Shown piece after piece: positions 53,372-61,901 of a stretch of DNA of 64,000 bases; position 1 is the stretch's first letter; every line of letters begins with the position of its first letter. The position numbers and the translations under genes were made by a program. The stretch is taken from assembly GCF_009720485.1 (NCBI RefSeq), contig NZ_CP045245.1, positions 1,612,001 through 1,676,000 on the forward strand, in the 5' to 3' direction. Source of the stretch: Cellulomonas sp. JZ18. Lineage in GTDB: Bacteria; Actinomycetota; Actinomycetes; Actinomycetales; Cellulomonadaceae. The notes under the pieces were generated by a model, which did not search any database, had not been told where the DNA came from, and was given only the letters and a program-made list of their open reading frames with translations.

Positions 53372-54416
53372 GCGCGACGACCACCTGGCCCGACCTGCTG
53401 ACGGCGCTGGTCCAGGGGCGGGACCTCGACGCGGCGAGCACCGCGTGGGCGATGGACCGGATCATGAGCGGCGAGGCGTCGCCGTCGCAGGTCGCCGGGT
53501 TCCTCGTCGCCCTGCGGGCGAAGGGGGAGACGTCCGAGGAGCTCGCCGGGCTCGCGGAGACGATGCTCGTGCACGCGCGGCGGTTCGAGGTGCCCGGCCG
53601 CTCGGTCGACGTCGTCGGGACGGGCGGGGACCGGCTGCACACGGTCAACATCTCCACGATGGCGTCGCTGGTCGTGGCCGGTGCCGGCCTGACGGTCGTC
53701 AAGCACGGCAACCGCGCGGCGTCGTCGTCGACGGGCACGGCCGACGTCCTGGAGGAGCTCGGGATCCGGCTCGACCTCCCGCTCGAGCGCGTCGCGGCGC
53801 TCGCCTCGGAGGTCGGCATCACGTTCTGCTTCGCGGGGCCTTCCACCCCTCGATGCGCCACGCGGGCGTGCCGCGGCGCGACCTCGGCATCCCGACGGCG
53901 TTCAACTTCCTCGGCCCGCTCACGAACCCCGCGCAGCCGACGGCGAGTGCGATCGGGGTGGCCGACGCGCGGATGGCGCCGCTCGTCGCCGGTGTGCTCG
54001 CGCGCCGCGGTCGCGACGCGCTGGTCTTCCGCGGCGAGGCGGACGGGCTGGACGAGGTCGCGTCGACCGGGCCGACCCGGTTCTGGGAGGTGCGCGACGG
54101 GCAGGTGCGCGAGGAGCTGGTGGTGTGGGCGGACGTCGGTGTCGCCCCCGTGACCATCGCGCAGCTGCGTGGCGGCGACGCGGCGGTCAACGCGCAGGTC
54201 GTGCGCGCGCTCGTCGCCGGCGAGCGTGGGCCGGTGCGTGACACGGTCGCGCTCAACGCGGCCGCCGCGCTCGTAGCCGACGGCACGCTGCCCGGCACGG
54301 CGGACGGCTCGCTGGTCGAGCGTCTGCTGGCCGCTCGCACCATCGTGGAGCGGTCCATCGACGAGGGCCGCGCCGCGGACGTGCTCGAGCGCTGGCGGGC
54401 CGCGGCCGCCCTCTGA
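53368..54416 (+). CDS. trpD: Anthranilate phosphoribosyltransferase (single frameshift in this sequence)
   Basis: Second step of tryptophan synthesis, joining anthranilate to PRPP; 349 residues after repair. The N-terminal part has [49 protein letters not shown] (the PRPP loop) and [23 protein letters not shown]. The frame breaks in the G run 53835-53838. One extra G restores [35 protein letters not shown], then [18 protein letters not shown] follows. All catalytic motifs are present across the break, so a sequencing error is more likely than loss. The other trp genes are not in the window. Confidence 0.93.
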
Positions 54417-54480
54417 CGTCGGCGCCGCGTCGGCGTGGTCGCGCTCGCGCCGGGACCCCGCTGGGCAGCACGCGCCAGCC

Positions 54481-54496
54481 CCGCGGGAGCCCGCGG
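54481..54496. terminator. Short hairpin between trpD and the Lrp-type gene
   Basis: CCGCGGG (54481-54487) pairs with CCCGCGG (54490-54496) around a two-base loop, between convergent genes. It is short, so it may be weak. Confidence 0.4.
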
Positions 54497-54504
54497 AGCT
54501 CGGG

Positions 54505-54798
54505 CTAGTCCTCGAGGCCCAGCGCGAACGCCTGCTCCAGGTCGTGCCGCGAGTACGCGCGGAACGCGATGTAGGTCTGCGTCCGCAGCACCCCCGGCAC
54601 CTTGCTGACGTGGTCCGCGATGACGTCGGCGAGCGTCTCGTGCTCGCGCACGCGCACGAGCGCGATGAGGTCGACCTCGCCGGTGACCGAGTACACCTCG
54701 CTGACGCCGTCGATCTCGGCGATCTGCGCGGCGGCCTCCGGGATCCGTGCGGCGTCGCAGTCGATGTGGACGATGGCCGTGAGCATGGGAGCCATCAT
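54505..54798 (-). CDS. Lrp/AsnC ligand-binding (RAM) domain protein
   Basis: A 97-residue protein that is only the RAM ligand-sensing domain of Lrp/AsnC regulators: LTAIVHIDCDAARIPEAAAQIAEIDGVSEVYSVTGEVDLIALVRVREHETLADVIADHVSKVPGV-type sequence, without a DNA-binding helix-turn-helix. Such stand-alone domains assemble with each other or with full-length Lrp proteins and sense amino acids. The ATG at 54798 overlaps the stop of the DEDD exonuclease gene (ATGA); in-frame ATGs at 54795 and 54786 are alternatives. Its place beside trpD is suggestive of amino-acid sensing but proves nothing. Confidence 0.88.
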   Translation of the reverse strand: MMAPMLTAIVHIDCDAARIPEAAAQIAEIDGVSEVYSVTGEVDLIALVRVREHETLADVIADHVSKVPGVLRTQTYIAFRAYSRHDLEQAFALGLED

Positions 54799-56660
54799 GC
54801 CGTGCGCTGCGCCCCGCGCACGGGTGCGGAGAGGTCCGTCGCGCCGGCACCGCCGGGCACGTCGTCGAGGAGCGGCGGCCGGGGGGTGACGAGGTCGACC
54901 GCGACCGCGGCCACGGCGTCGCGCACGGACTGGGCGGAGCGGGCGGGGGAGGCCCAGGTCCCGTCGACCTCGACCAGGCGCACGCCGGGCTGCTCCAGCC
55001 AGGCCAGCACCAGGTCCGTCTCCTCGGGGTGCGCGGCCGTCGACGGTGCCGTCGCCGCCGCGACGTGCTCGCCCGTCCGCTGCAGGGTCGCGACCGCCGG
55101 TCGCGGGTCCGTGCGACGGTCCACCCGTGCGGTGCCGGCGAGGCGGCCGTACCGCACGAGGACCAGCTCCCAGCCGCCGTCGTCGTCCCGCCGCGCCGCG
55201 ACGAGCTCCCGGCACTGCGCCAGCGGCCGGTGCCGCTGGGCGCGTGCGGCGCCCCGCGCGAAGGCCAGGAGCCGGTCGCGCACGGTCGCCGCCTCCTCGA
55301 ACCGCTCCTGGGTGACCAGCGTGCGGATGCGTGCGGCGTGGGCGGCGACGACGGCGGCGGGGTCGCCGGTCATCGCCTGCCGCACGTCGTCGGCGACCGC
55401 CGCGTACGCGTCGTGGTCCTGGCCGCCGACGCACGGCGCGCCGCAGCGGCCGAGCTCGGCGAGGACGCACGCGTGGGCGTCGGACGCGGGGACGAGGGGC
55501 AGACGTCGCGTGCAGCGGCGGACCGCGAACGTCTCGTGCAGCGCCTCGACGGCCTGCTGCGCGGCGGCCTGCGAGGAGAAGGGGCCGATGTGCGCCGTGC
55601 CCGCGCGCACGTCCCGCACGACGGACAGCCGCGGGAAGGCCTCGTCGGTGAGCCGGACCCACGGCATGCGTTCCGGCGCGCGCGAGCGCCGGTTGTAGCG
55701 GGGGGCGTGCTCGGCGATGAGGCGCAGCTCGCGCACGCGCGCTTCCAGCGGTGTCGCGCACACGACGGGGTCGACGCGCACCGCGAGACGGACCATCTCG
55801 GTCATCCGCGCGCGCTTCTCCGACGACGTGAAGTAGGTGCGCACGCGGCGGCGCAGCGACGTCGTCGACGTGCCGACGTAGAGGACCTCCTCGCGCGGGC
55901 CGCGGAAGAGGTACACGCCCGGCGCGTCGGGGAGCGCGTCGGCGAGGGAACGGCGACGCCGCACGTCCGACGGGACGGGGTCGGCTGCGCCCGCGAGGTC
56001 CTCGAGGTGCGTGACGCCGAGCGGCGCGAGCCGGCCGAGGAGCGCGTGCAGGACGTCGACCGTCGCCCGCGCGTCGGACAGCGCCCGGTGGTTGGGCGTC
56101 ACCTCGGCCCCGAACAGTGCGGCGAGCGTCCCCAGCTTGTGGTTCGGCGCCTCGTCGCGCAGGACGACGCGGCGCGCGAGCCGGACGGTGTCGACGACCT
56201 GGAACCCGGGCCAGGCGCGCCCGGAACGGGCGGCCGCGGCGCGCAGGAAGCCGACGTCGAAGGGGGCGTTGTGCGCGACGAGCACCGACCCGCGCGCGAA
56301 CTCCAGGAAGCTCGGCAGCACCTCCTCGATGCGCGGCGCGCCGAGCAGCATCGACGTCGTGATGCCCGTGAGCACCTGGATGAAGGCAGGCACCGGGCCG
56401 CCGGGGTCGACCAGCGTCTGGAACTCTCCGAGCACCTCGCCACCGCGCACCTTCACCGCGCCGATCTCGGTGATGGCGTCCTGGCCCGCCCGTCCGCCGG
56501 TGGTCTCCAGGTCGACGACGACGAACGTGACGTCGGACAGCGGGGTGCCGAGCTCGTCGAGCCCGGGCTGGACCGCGATCCGAGGGGCCGCACCGGACGG
56601 GGGCGGCGGGGCCCCCGGGTCCTCGGCCCAGACGGGTCGCAGGCGGCGCACGCTCGACAT
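54795..56660 (-). CDS. DEDD exonuclease with GIY-YIG (UvrC-like) domain
   Basis: A 621-residue fusion. An N-terminal DnaQ-type 3'-5' exonuclease has FVVVDLETTGG (Exo I), VLVAHNAPFDVGFL (Exo II) and PNHRALSDARATVDVL (Exo III, His-Asp). A GIY-YIG nuclease follows: PGVYLFRGPREEVLYVGTSTTSLRRRVRTYF. UvrC-like cysteine and UvrBC-type segments come next (RCTRRLPL, GRCGAPCVGG, RIRTLVTQERFEEAATVRDRLLA). This architecture is a known actinobacterial protein (Rv2191 in M. tuberculosis, from memory) and probably acts in DNA repair. The C-terminal endonuclease and helix-hairpin-helix domains of true UvrC are absent. The start is an ATG after TACCGT. Confidence 0.92.
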   Translation of the reverse strand: MSSVRRLRPVWAEDPGAPPPPSGAAPRIAVQPGLDELGTPLSDVTFVVVDLETTGGRAGQDAITEIGAVKVRGGEVLGEFQTLVDPGGPVPAFIQVLTGITTSMLLGAPRIEEVLPSFLEFARGSVLVAHNAPFDVGFLRAAAARSGRAWPGFQVVDTVRLARRVVLRDEAPNHKLGTLAALFGAEVTPNHRALSDARATVDVLHALLGRLAPLGVTHLEDLAGAADPVPSDVRRRRSLADALPDAPGVYLFRGPREEVLYVGTSTTSLRRRVRTYFTSSEKRARMTEMVRLAVRVDPVVCATPLEARVRELRLIAEHAPRYNRRSRAPERMPWVRLTDEAFPRLSVVRDVRAGTAHIGPFSSQAAAQQAVEALHETFAVRRCTRRLPLVPASDAHACVLAELGRCGAPCVGGQDHDAYAAVADDVRQAMTGDPAAVVAAHAARIRTLVTQERFEEAATVRDRLLAFARGAARAQRHRPLAQCRELVAARRDDDGGWELVLVRYGRLAGTARVDRRTDPRPAVATLQRTGEHVAAATAPSTAAHPEETDLVLAWLEQPGVRLVEVDGTWASPARSAQSVRDAVAAVAVDLVTPRPPLLDDVPGGAGATDLSAPVRGAQRTA

Positions 56661-56667
56661 GGGCGGG

Positions 56668-56673
56668 ACGGTA
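56668..56673 (-). promoter_or_regulatory. -10 box of the DEDD exonuclease gene
   Basis: TACCGT on the minus strand, seven bases before ATG 56660. Confidence 0.45.
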
Positions 56674-56735
56674 CCGACGGGGTCCGACAGCACCGCGCCG
56701 CCGCGCCGCCCCGCACCGCCCGGCCGCCCCGCCCC

Positions 56736-56741
56736 TAGGCT
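56736..56741 (+). promoter_or_regulatory. -10 box of the NYN-domain gene
   Basis: TAGGCT, six bases before ATG 56748. It argues for that start although the next codons fall in another frame. Confidence 0.45.
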
Positions 56742-56747
56742 GACGGG

Positions 56748-58111
56748 ATGCCCCCGCCGACGACGCACCACGCACGGCGGGTGACGCGGGCGCGGAGCGG
56801 GGAGCTGCGCCCTCGCCGGGAGCGCAGCACCTCCCGGAGGCGGCGCAGGAGCCGGTGCCCGAGGCGCTGCGCGCGCTGCTCGTGCGCGTCGCCGCCGACG
56901 TGCTCGGCGGCACCGAGCCCGCCGAGGTCCCGGCCGCCCTGCAGGCGGTGCGGCGTTTCGCCCCCCGCCGCCGGGCGTCCGCGGGTGCGGGGCCGCTGTG
57001 GCGAGCCCTGCGCGACGACGCGGCCTTCCGTGCGCGGGTGGCACGGGCCTGGGCGGCTGCGCACGAGGACGTCGGCGCGGCCGAGGAGGGGTCCGGGGAC
57101 GACGTCGGGTCCGGCGGTGCGCCGGCGGGTCTCGAGGCGGCCGCCGCGGCGTGGCTGGCGGGGCGCGCGTGGCAGCACCTCCTGCCGGCGGTCGTCGGGG
57201 AGGAGGAGGTCGCAGGGCCCGGCGGGAACGACCGCGTGGACGCCCTGCGCCGCGAGGTGGAGCAGCTGCGGGCCGCGCTCGGCGTCGCCCGGGAGGACGA
57301 GCGCGCCGCCCGCGAGGAGGTGGCCGCGCTGCGCCGTGAGCTGCGTCGCCTGCGCTCGGACGCCGACCGCGCGCGCAGCGAGGCGCGCCGGCTCGCGCAG
57401 GAGGCGGCGGCCGACGCGTCCCGGGCCGCGCAGGAGCGCAGCGCCGCAGCCGAGGACGTGCGACGGGCGCAGGAGGACCGCCGCGCGGCGGCCGCCGAGC
57501 GGAGCGCGGCACGCGACCAGGCCCGCACGGGGCGCGAGCTCACCGACGCCCGGACCCGGCTGCTGCTCGACACGCTCGTCGACGCGGCCGCCGGCCTGCG
57601 GGCCGAGCTCGCGCTGCCGCCCGTCGGACGGGGCCCGGCGGACCTCGTCGCGCCGGCCGCCGCCGGGACCGCGACCCGGCCCACCTCGCGCGGGCGCTCC
57701 GTGGACGACCCCGCGCTCGTCGACGACCTGCTGCGCATGCCCCGCGCCCACCTGCTCGTGGACGGGTACAACGTGAGCAAGACGGCGTGGCCCGCCCTGC
57801 CGCTCGCCGACCAGCGCCGCCTGCTCGTCGACGCCCTCGCGCACCTGTCCGCGCCGACCGGGGCGGAGGTGACCTGCTGCTTCGACGGCGTCGAGGGGTA
57901 CGCCGCGCAGGCCGCGCGCCGCGACGTGCGGGTCCTGTTCTCGGCGGGGGAGACCGCCGACGACCTGCTGCGGCGTCTCGTCGCCGCGGAGCCGCCGGGG
58001 CGGGTGCTCGTCGTCGTCACGAGCGACCGGGAGGTCGCGCACGACGTCGAGGCCGACGGTGCGTGGGTGCTGCCGTCGGCCGTCCTCGTCGCGCGCCTGC
58101 GCCGCCGCTGA
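56748..58111 (+). CDS. NYN (YacP-like) domain protein with coiled coil (probable frameshift near the start)
   Basis: An RNase-like protein of about 454 residues. The N-terminal region, about 50-170, has VPEALRALLVRVAADVLGG and VRRFAPRRRASAGAGPLWRALRDDAAFRARV. A long Arg/Glu/Ala coiled coil follows. The C-terminal NYN domain, HLLVDGYNVSKTAWPALPLADQRRLLVDAL, has the PIN-like Asp and Asn, with CCFDG and VVTSDREVAHDV; RNA cleavage is likely. The clear reading frame begins at GTG 56855, but an ATG at 56748 joins it if one C is added to the run 56751-56755. The added residues then look natural. Without the repair the gene would start at 56855. Confidence 0.8.
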
Positions 58112-58129
58112 CGCGCGCCGGCACGACGA

Positions 58130-58161
58130 CGCCCCCGAGACCCCGGCAGGGGTCGGGGGCG
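58130..58161. terminator. Hairpin between the NYN gene and fadD
   Basis: CGCCCCCGAgaCCCC (58130-58144) pairs with GGGGTCGGGGGCG (58149-58161), leaving a two-base bulge. It lies between convergent genes. Confidence 0.65.
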
Positions 58162-58171
58162 CCGTGGTCCG

Positions 58172-59980
58172 TCAGTGCTCGCCGGCGGACTGGTACAGGG
58201 CCTCCACGTCGGCCGCGAAGTCCTTGAGGACCTCCGCACGGCGCACGCTCAGCTTCGGCGTGAGGTACCCGTCGGCGATGGTCAGGTCCCGGTCGAGGAT
58301 CCGGTACTTGCGGATCGACTCCGCGCGCGAGACGGCCCGGTTCGTCCGCTCGACCGCCTTGTCGAGCGAGGCGAGCACGTCGGGGTCCTGGGCGGCCTCG
58401 GCCAGGGACATCGGCGGCTTGCCGTGCGCCGAGAGCCAGCCGGGGACCCCCTCGGGGTCGAGCGTGATCAGGGCCCCGATGAACGGACGCTGGTCGCCGA
58501 CCACGACGACCTGGCTCACGAGGGGGTGCGCACGCAGGCGGTCCTCGAGCACGGCCGGGGCGACGTTCTTGCCGCCGGCGGTGACGATGATCTCCTTCTT
58601 GCGCCCCGTGATCCGCAGGTACCCGTCCTCGTCGAGCGTGCCGAGGTCACCGGTCCGGAACCAGCCGTCGTGCAGCGCCTCGGCCGTGGCGGCCTCGTTG
58701 GCGTGGTACCCGCGGAAGACCTGGATGCCCTTGATCTCGATCTCGCCGTCGGCGGCGATGCGCAGCGAGGTGCCGGGCAGGGCGGGGCCGACGGTGCCGA
58801 TCTTCGTGCGCTCGGGCAGGTTGACGGTGGCCGGTGCGGTGGTCTCCGTCAGGCCGTAGCCCTCGAGCACCTTCAGGCCGACGCCCCGGTAGAAGTGGCC
58901 GAGCCGCTCGCCGAGCGGCGCGCCTCCGGAGATCGCCCACTCGACCTGGCCGCCGAGGACCTTGCGGATCTTCGACAGGACGAGGACGTCCGCGACCTTG
59001 TGCTGCAGGCGCAGCCACGGGCTCGGACCGGAGGGCGTGTCGAGCGCGCGCGAGTAGACGATCGCGGTCTTCGCGGCGCGCTGGAAGATCGCGCCCTTGC
59101 CGCCGGCCGCGGCCTTCTGCTCGGCCGAGTTGTAGACCTTCTCGAACACGCGCGGCACGGACAGGATGAAGGTCGGCCGGAACGTGCCGATGCCCTCGAC
59201 CAGGGTCTTGGTGTCGGGCCAGTGCCCGAGCACCGCCCCCGCGGGGATCGTCAGCACGTGCACGAACCGCGCGAACACGTGGGCGAGCGGCATGAACAGG
59301 AACGTGCGGGCGTTCGGCGTCGAGACGACGACGCCGAGCTTCTCGACGGCGTTCGTCGTCAGCAGCGAGAAGTTGCCGTGCGTGAGCTCGACGCCCTTCG
59401 GCCGGCCCGTCGTGCCCGAGGTGTAGATGATCGTCGCGACGTCGTCCCGCGCGGCGAGCCCCCTGCGCCGCACGATCTCGTCGTCGGGCACGTCGGCGCC
59501 CGCGGCCACGAGCGCGTCGACCGCGCCCTCGTCGATCACCAGCACGTCGCGCAGCGACGGCGCCTGGTCCCGGACCTCGGCGACCACCGCGGTGTGCGCG
59601 GGCGCCTCCACGACGAGCAGGCTGACGTCCGCGTCCGTGAGGATCCAGGCGACCTGCTCCGCGGACGACGTCTCGTACAGCGGCACGGGGACGGCGCCGA
59701 CGGCCCAGGCGGCCCAGTCCAGCAGGGACCACTCGTACCGCGTGCGGGACATGATCCCCACGCGGTCGCCCGGCTGCACGCCTCGGGCCACGAGGCCCTT
59801 CGCGACCGCGACGATGTGCGCGTCGTACTCGCGCGCCGTGATCGGCTCCCACGTGCCCGACGCGGTCGCCCGCTCGACCACCACCCGGTCCGGGGTGCTG
59901 CGGACCCGCGCGGCGAGCAGGTCGTTGAGGTTGTCGGCGGCGTCGACCTCGACGAGCAGGGGGGTGTGGACCTCGTCCAT
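58172..59980 (-). CDS. fadD: Long-chain acyl-CoA synthetase (AMP-binding family)
   Basis: Activates fatty acids with ATP and CoA. The 602-residue protein shows the AMP-binding P-loop IIYTSGTTGRPKGVELTHGN, the linker-side VKVLEGYGLTETT-type motif (here GLKVLEGYGLTETTAPAT), GEIEIKGIQVFRGYH, WFRTGDLGTLDEDGYLRITGRKKEIIV and the catalytic lysine region DGYLTPKLSVRR. It has the long insertion (PSPWLRLQHKVADVLVLSKIRKVLGG) seen in FadD15-like enzymes. GGAG lies close to the ATG and TATGCT about 40 bases upstream. The M. tuberculosis orthologue is fadD15 (Rv2187), from memory. It is divergent from the glucokinase gene. Confidence 0.93.
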   Translation of the reverse strand: MDEVHTPLLVEVDAADNLNDLLAARVRSTPDRVVVERATASGTWEPITAREYDAHIVAVAKGLVARGVQPGDRVGIMSRTRYEWSLLDWAAWAVGAVPVPLYETSSAEQVAWILTDADVSLLVVEAPAHTAVVAEVRDQAPSLRDVLVIDEGAVDALVAAGADVPDDEIVRRRGLAARDDVATIIYTSGTTGRPKGVELTHGNFSLLTTNAVEKLGVVVSTPNARTFLFMPLAHVFARFVHVLTIPAGAVLGHWPDTKTLVEGIGTFRPTFILSVPRVFEKVYNSAEQKAAAGGKGAIFQRAAKTAIVYSRALDTPSGPSPWLRLQHKVADVLVLSKIRKVLGGQVEWAISGGAPLGERLGHFYRGVGLKVLEGYGLTETTAPATVNLPERTKIGTVGPALPGTSLRIAADGEIEIKGIQVFRGYHANEAATAEALHDGWFRTGDLGTLDEDGYLRITGRKKEIIVTAGGKNVAPAVLEDRLRAHPLVSQVVVVGDQRPFIGALITLDPEGVPGWLSAHGKPPMSLAEAAQDPDVLASLDKAVERTNRAVSRAESIRKYRILDRDLTIADGYLTPKLSVRRAEVLKDFAADVEALYQSAGEH

Positions 59981-60016
59981 GCTGACTCCAGTGGCAGGGG
60001 GGCGACGGGTGCGACG

Positions 60017-60022
60017 AGCATA
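60017..60022 (-). promoter_or_regulatory. -10 box of fadD
   Basis: TATGCT on the minus strand, giving a leader of about 30 bases before ATG 59980. Confidence 0.4.
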
Positions 60023-60135
60023 GGGGACCTCCGCCCTGGACAGCAGCACCCGCGCGGGTCGCGTCCCCCGTCCGCCGGTACGGGGGACGGGCCTCGTGCG
60101 CGTGGCCGCGTGCGTACGCCCGCACCCGGAACCGC

Positions 60136-60141
60136 TAGCGT
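60136..60141 (+). promoter_or_regulatory. -10 box of the glucokinase gene
   Basis: TAGCGT, 56 bases before ATG 60198, followed by a leader that holds the ribosome-binding site. Confidence 0.4.
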
Positions 60142-60197
60142 GGGCCGGGCGCTCGCGGGGGTCGTGGGCGCGGACGACGGCAGGAGCGGACGAGGAC

Positions 60198-61143
60198 ATG
60201 CACGCGATCGGTGTCGACATCGGCGGGACGAAGATCGCGGCCGGGGTCGTGGACGACGACGGCGTCATCGTCGCCCAGACGCGTCGGGACACCGACCCGG
60301 ACGACGTCGCGAGCATCGACGCCGCGATCGCCGACGTGTACCGGGAGCTCTCCGCCTCGTACGAGGTCCGGGAGATGGGTCTGGCCGCGGCCGGGTTCGT
60401 GGCCGCGGACCGGTCGGGCGTGCTGTTCGCGCCGAACATCGCGTGGCGCGACTACCCCTGCGGGACAAGGTCGCCGCGCTCATCGGCGACCCGGGCGTGC
60501 GCATCGTCGTCGAGAACGACGCGAACGCCGCCGGCTGGGCGGAGTTCCGCTACGGCGTCGCGCGCGACGTGCAGGACATGGTCATGCTCACCCTCGGCAC
60601 GGGGCTGGGCGGTGCGGTCGTGACCCACGGCCGGCTGGTGCGCGGGGCGTGGGGGGTGGCCGCCGAGATCGGCCACATGCGCGTCGTGCCCGGGGGCACT
60701 ACTGCGGCTGCGGCCACGAGGGCTGCTGGGAGCAGTACGTGTCCGGCACCGCCCTCGTGCGGGACGCGCAGGCGGCGGCCATCACCCAGCCCGACCGTGC
60801 CGCGCGGCTGGTCGAGCTCGCCGGCGGCCGGCCGGAGAAGATCACCGGTCCGCTCGTCACGCACTGCGCCCAGGAGGGCGACCCGCTGGCCGTCGACCTG
60901 CTCGCGGACGTCGCCCGCTGGGTCGGCGAGGGCGCGGCGACGGTCGCGGCGCTGCTGGACCCCGAGATGTTCGTGATCGGCGGCGGCGTGAGCGCGGCCG
61001 GGGACCTGCTGCTCGTGCCCGCGCGCAAGGCCTTCGGCGAGCAGCTGTCGGCGCGCGGCCACCGGCCGGAGGCGGCGATCGTCATCGCGTCGATGGGCAA
61101 CGACGCCGGCATGGTCGGCGCGGCCGACCTCGCCCGGGTCTGA
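60198..61143 (+). CDS. glk: ROK-family glucokinase (two frameshifts in this sequence)
   Basis: Phosphorylates glucose; 315 residues after adding two bases. The frame 1 part has IGVDIGGTKIAAGVVD (ATP loop) and MGLAAAGFVAADRSGVLFAPNIAWRDYP. The second part, after the C run 60455-60458, gives LRDKVAALIGDPGVRIVVENDANAAGWAEF, the catalytic Asp, and LTLGTGLGGAVV. The third part, after the G run 60692-60696, gives HYCGCGHEGCWEQYVSG, the ROK zinc motif, and IGGGVSAAGDLLL. Each break is repaired by one base in a G/C run. The conserved motifs on all sides show it is a working gene. GAGGAC precedes the ATG. It corresponds to glkA (SCO2126) in Streptomyces, from memory. Confidence 0.93.
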
Positions 61144-61162
61144 CCCCGGCTCACCACGGTCC

Positions 61163-61780
61163 TCAGACCACCGCGCCCGGGTCGTCGTCGGACGGGTCGC
61201 GCCGGTGCGGCATCCGCCAGACCAGGACGCCGACCGCGACGACGAACAGGCCGACGGCGGTGCGCACGAGCAGCGGCGGGGCGTCGCGCCACACGACGAC
61301 GACGACCAGGAGGAACAGCGGCACGCCCACGGCCGCGGCCCACGCCATCGTGAGCAGCGGGTCGCCGCCGAGCACGGGCCCGGGATCGGGCGGCACGAAG
61401 TGCTCGGCCTCGTCCACGGCCTCCTCGGCCGCGTCGTACTGGTCCGAGCCCTCCCAGTCGCGGCCCGTCAGTCGCGGCGCGGGGTCCGGCGGCGCCTCGG
61501 CGGCGGGCTCGGCAGCGGCGGGACGCACCACGCGACCGGGCCCCGTCGCGCCTCCGGCGCCCTCCGCGTCGCCCGCGCGGTCGACGTCCTGCAGCCGCGC
61601 GACGATCGACGCCCACACGGCCTCGTCGTCCTGCCCGGTCGCGTCCCCGGTGCCGGGCGCCGGCGCCGCGTCGTCCCGGGGAGCGTCGGCGTCCTGCGCC
61701 CGCGCGCGCTCGTCCGGTGCGGAGCCCTCCGCGGGGGACGTGTCGTCGGCACCGGCGGCGTCGTCGGGGCGTGCGGCCAT
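61163..61780 (-). CDS. Membrane protein of unknown function with acidic N-terminal half
   Basis: A 205-residue protein. Residues 1-145 are Asp/Ala/Pro-rich and probably disordered, with one clearer helix (EAVWASIVARLQDVDRA). A conserved-looking R-D-W-E-G-S-D-Q-Y-D-A-A-E-E-A-V-D-E-A-E-H-F-V-P-P segment precedes two membrane helices (LTMAWAAAVGVPLFLLVVVVVW; LLVRTAVGLFVVAVGVLVW). I recall similar 'F-V-P-P-x-P-P-P-L' membrane proteins in many Micrococcales, without a function. It starts with ATG six bases after TAGAGT and is convergent with glk. Confidence 0.75.
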   Translation of the reverse strand: MAARPDDAAGADDTSPAEGSAPDERARAQDADAPRDDAAPAPGTGDATGQDDEAVWASIVARLQDVDRAGDAEGAGGATGPGRVVRPAAAEPAAEAPPDPAPRLTGRDWEGSDQYDAAEEAVDEAEHFVPPDPGPVLGGDPLLTMAWAAAVGVPLFLLVVVVVWRDAPPLLVRTAVGLFVVAVGVLVWRMPHRRDPSDDDPGAVV

Positions 61781-61786
61781 GGGAGC

Positions 61787-61792
61787 ACTCTA
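61787..61792 (-). promoter_or_regulatory. -10 box of the 61163-61780 gene
   Basis: TAGAGT on the minus strand, six bases before ATG 61780. Confidence 0.5.
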
Positions 61793-61901
61793 GAGTCGGA
61801 CCCGGCGTGCCGACCCCCGTGGGTCGGTGGCCGGTCGGCACGGCGCCCGTGACCACGGGCCCACGCGGCGTCGGCGGGGGCCGTCGGGACGAGGAGACAC
61901 G

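Noticed and set aside
60455..60696. Programmed ribosomal frameshifting in glk and the other split genes
   Set aside because: No slippery heptamer or downstream structure is shared by the sites, and the families are normally encoded in one frame. A common technical cause explains all cases.
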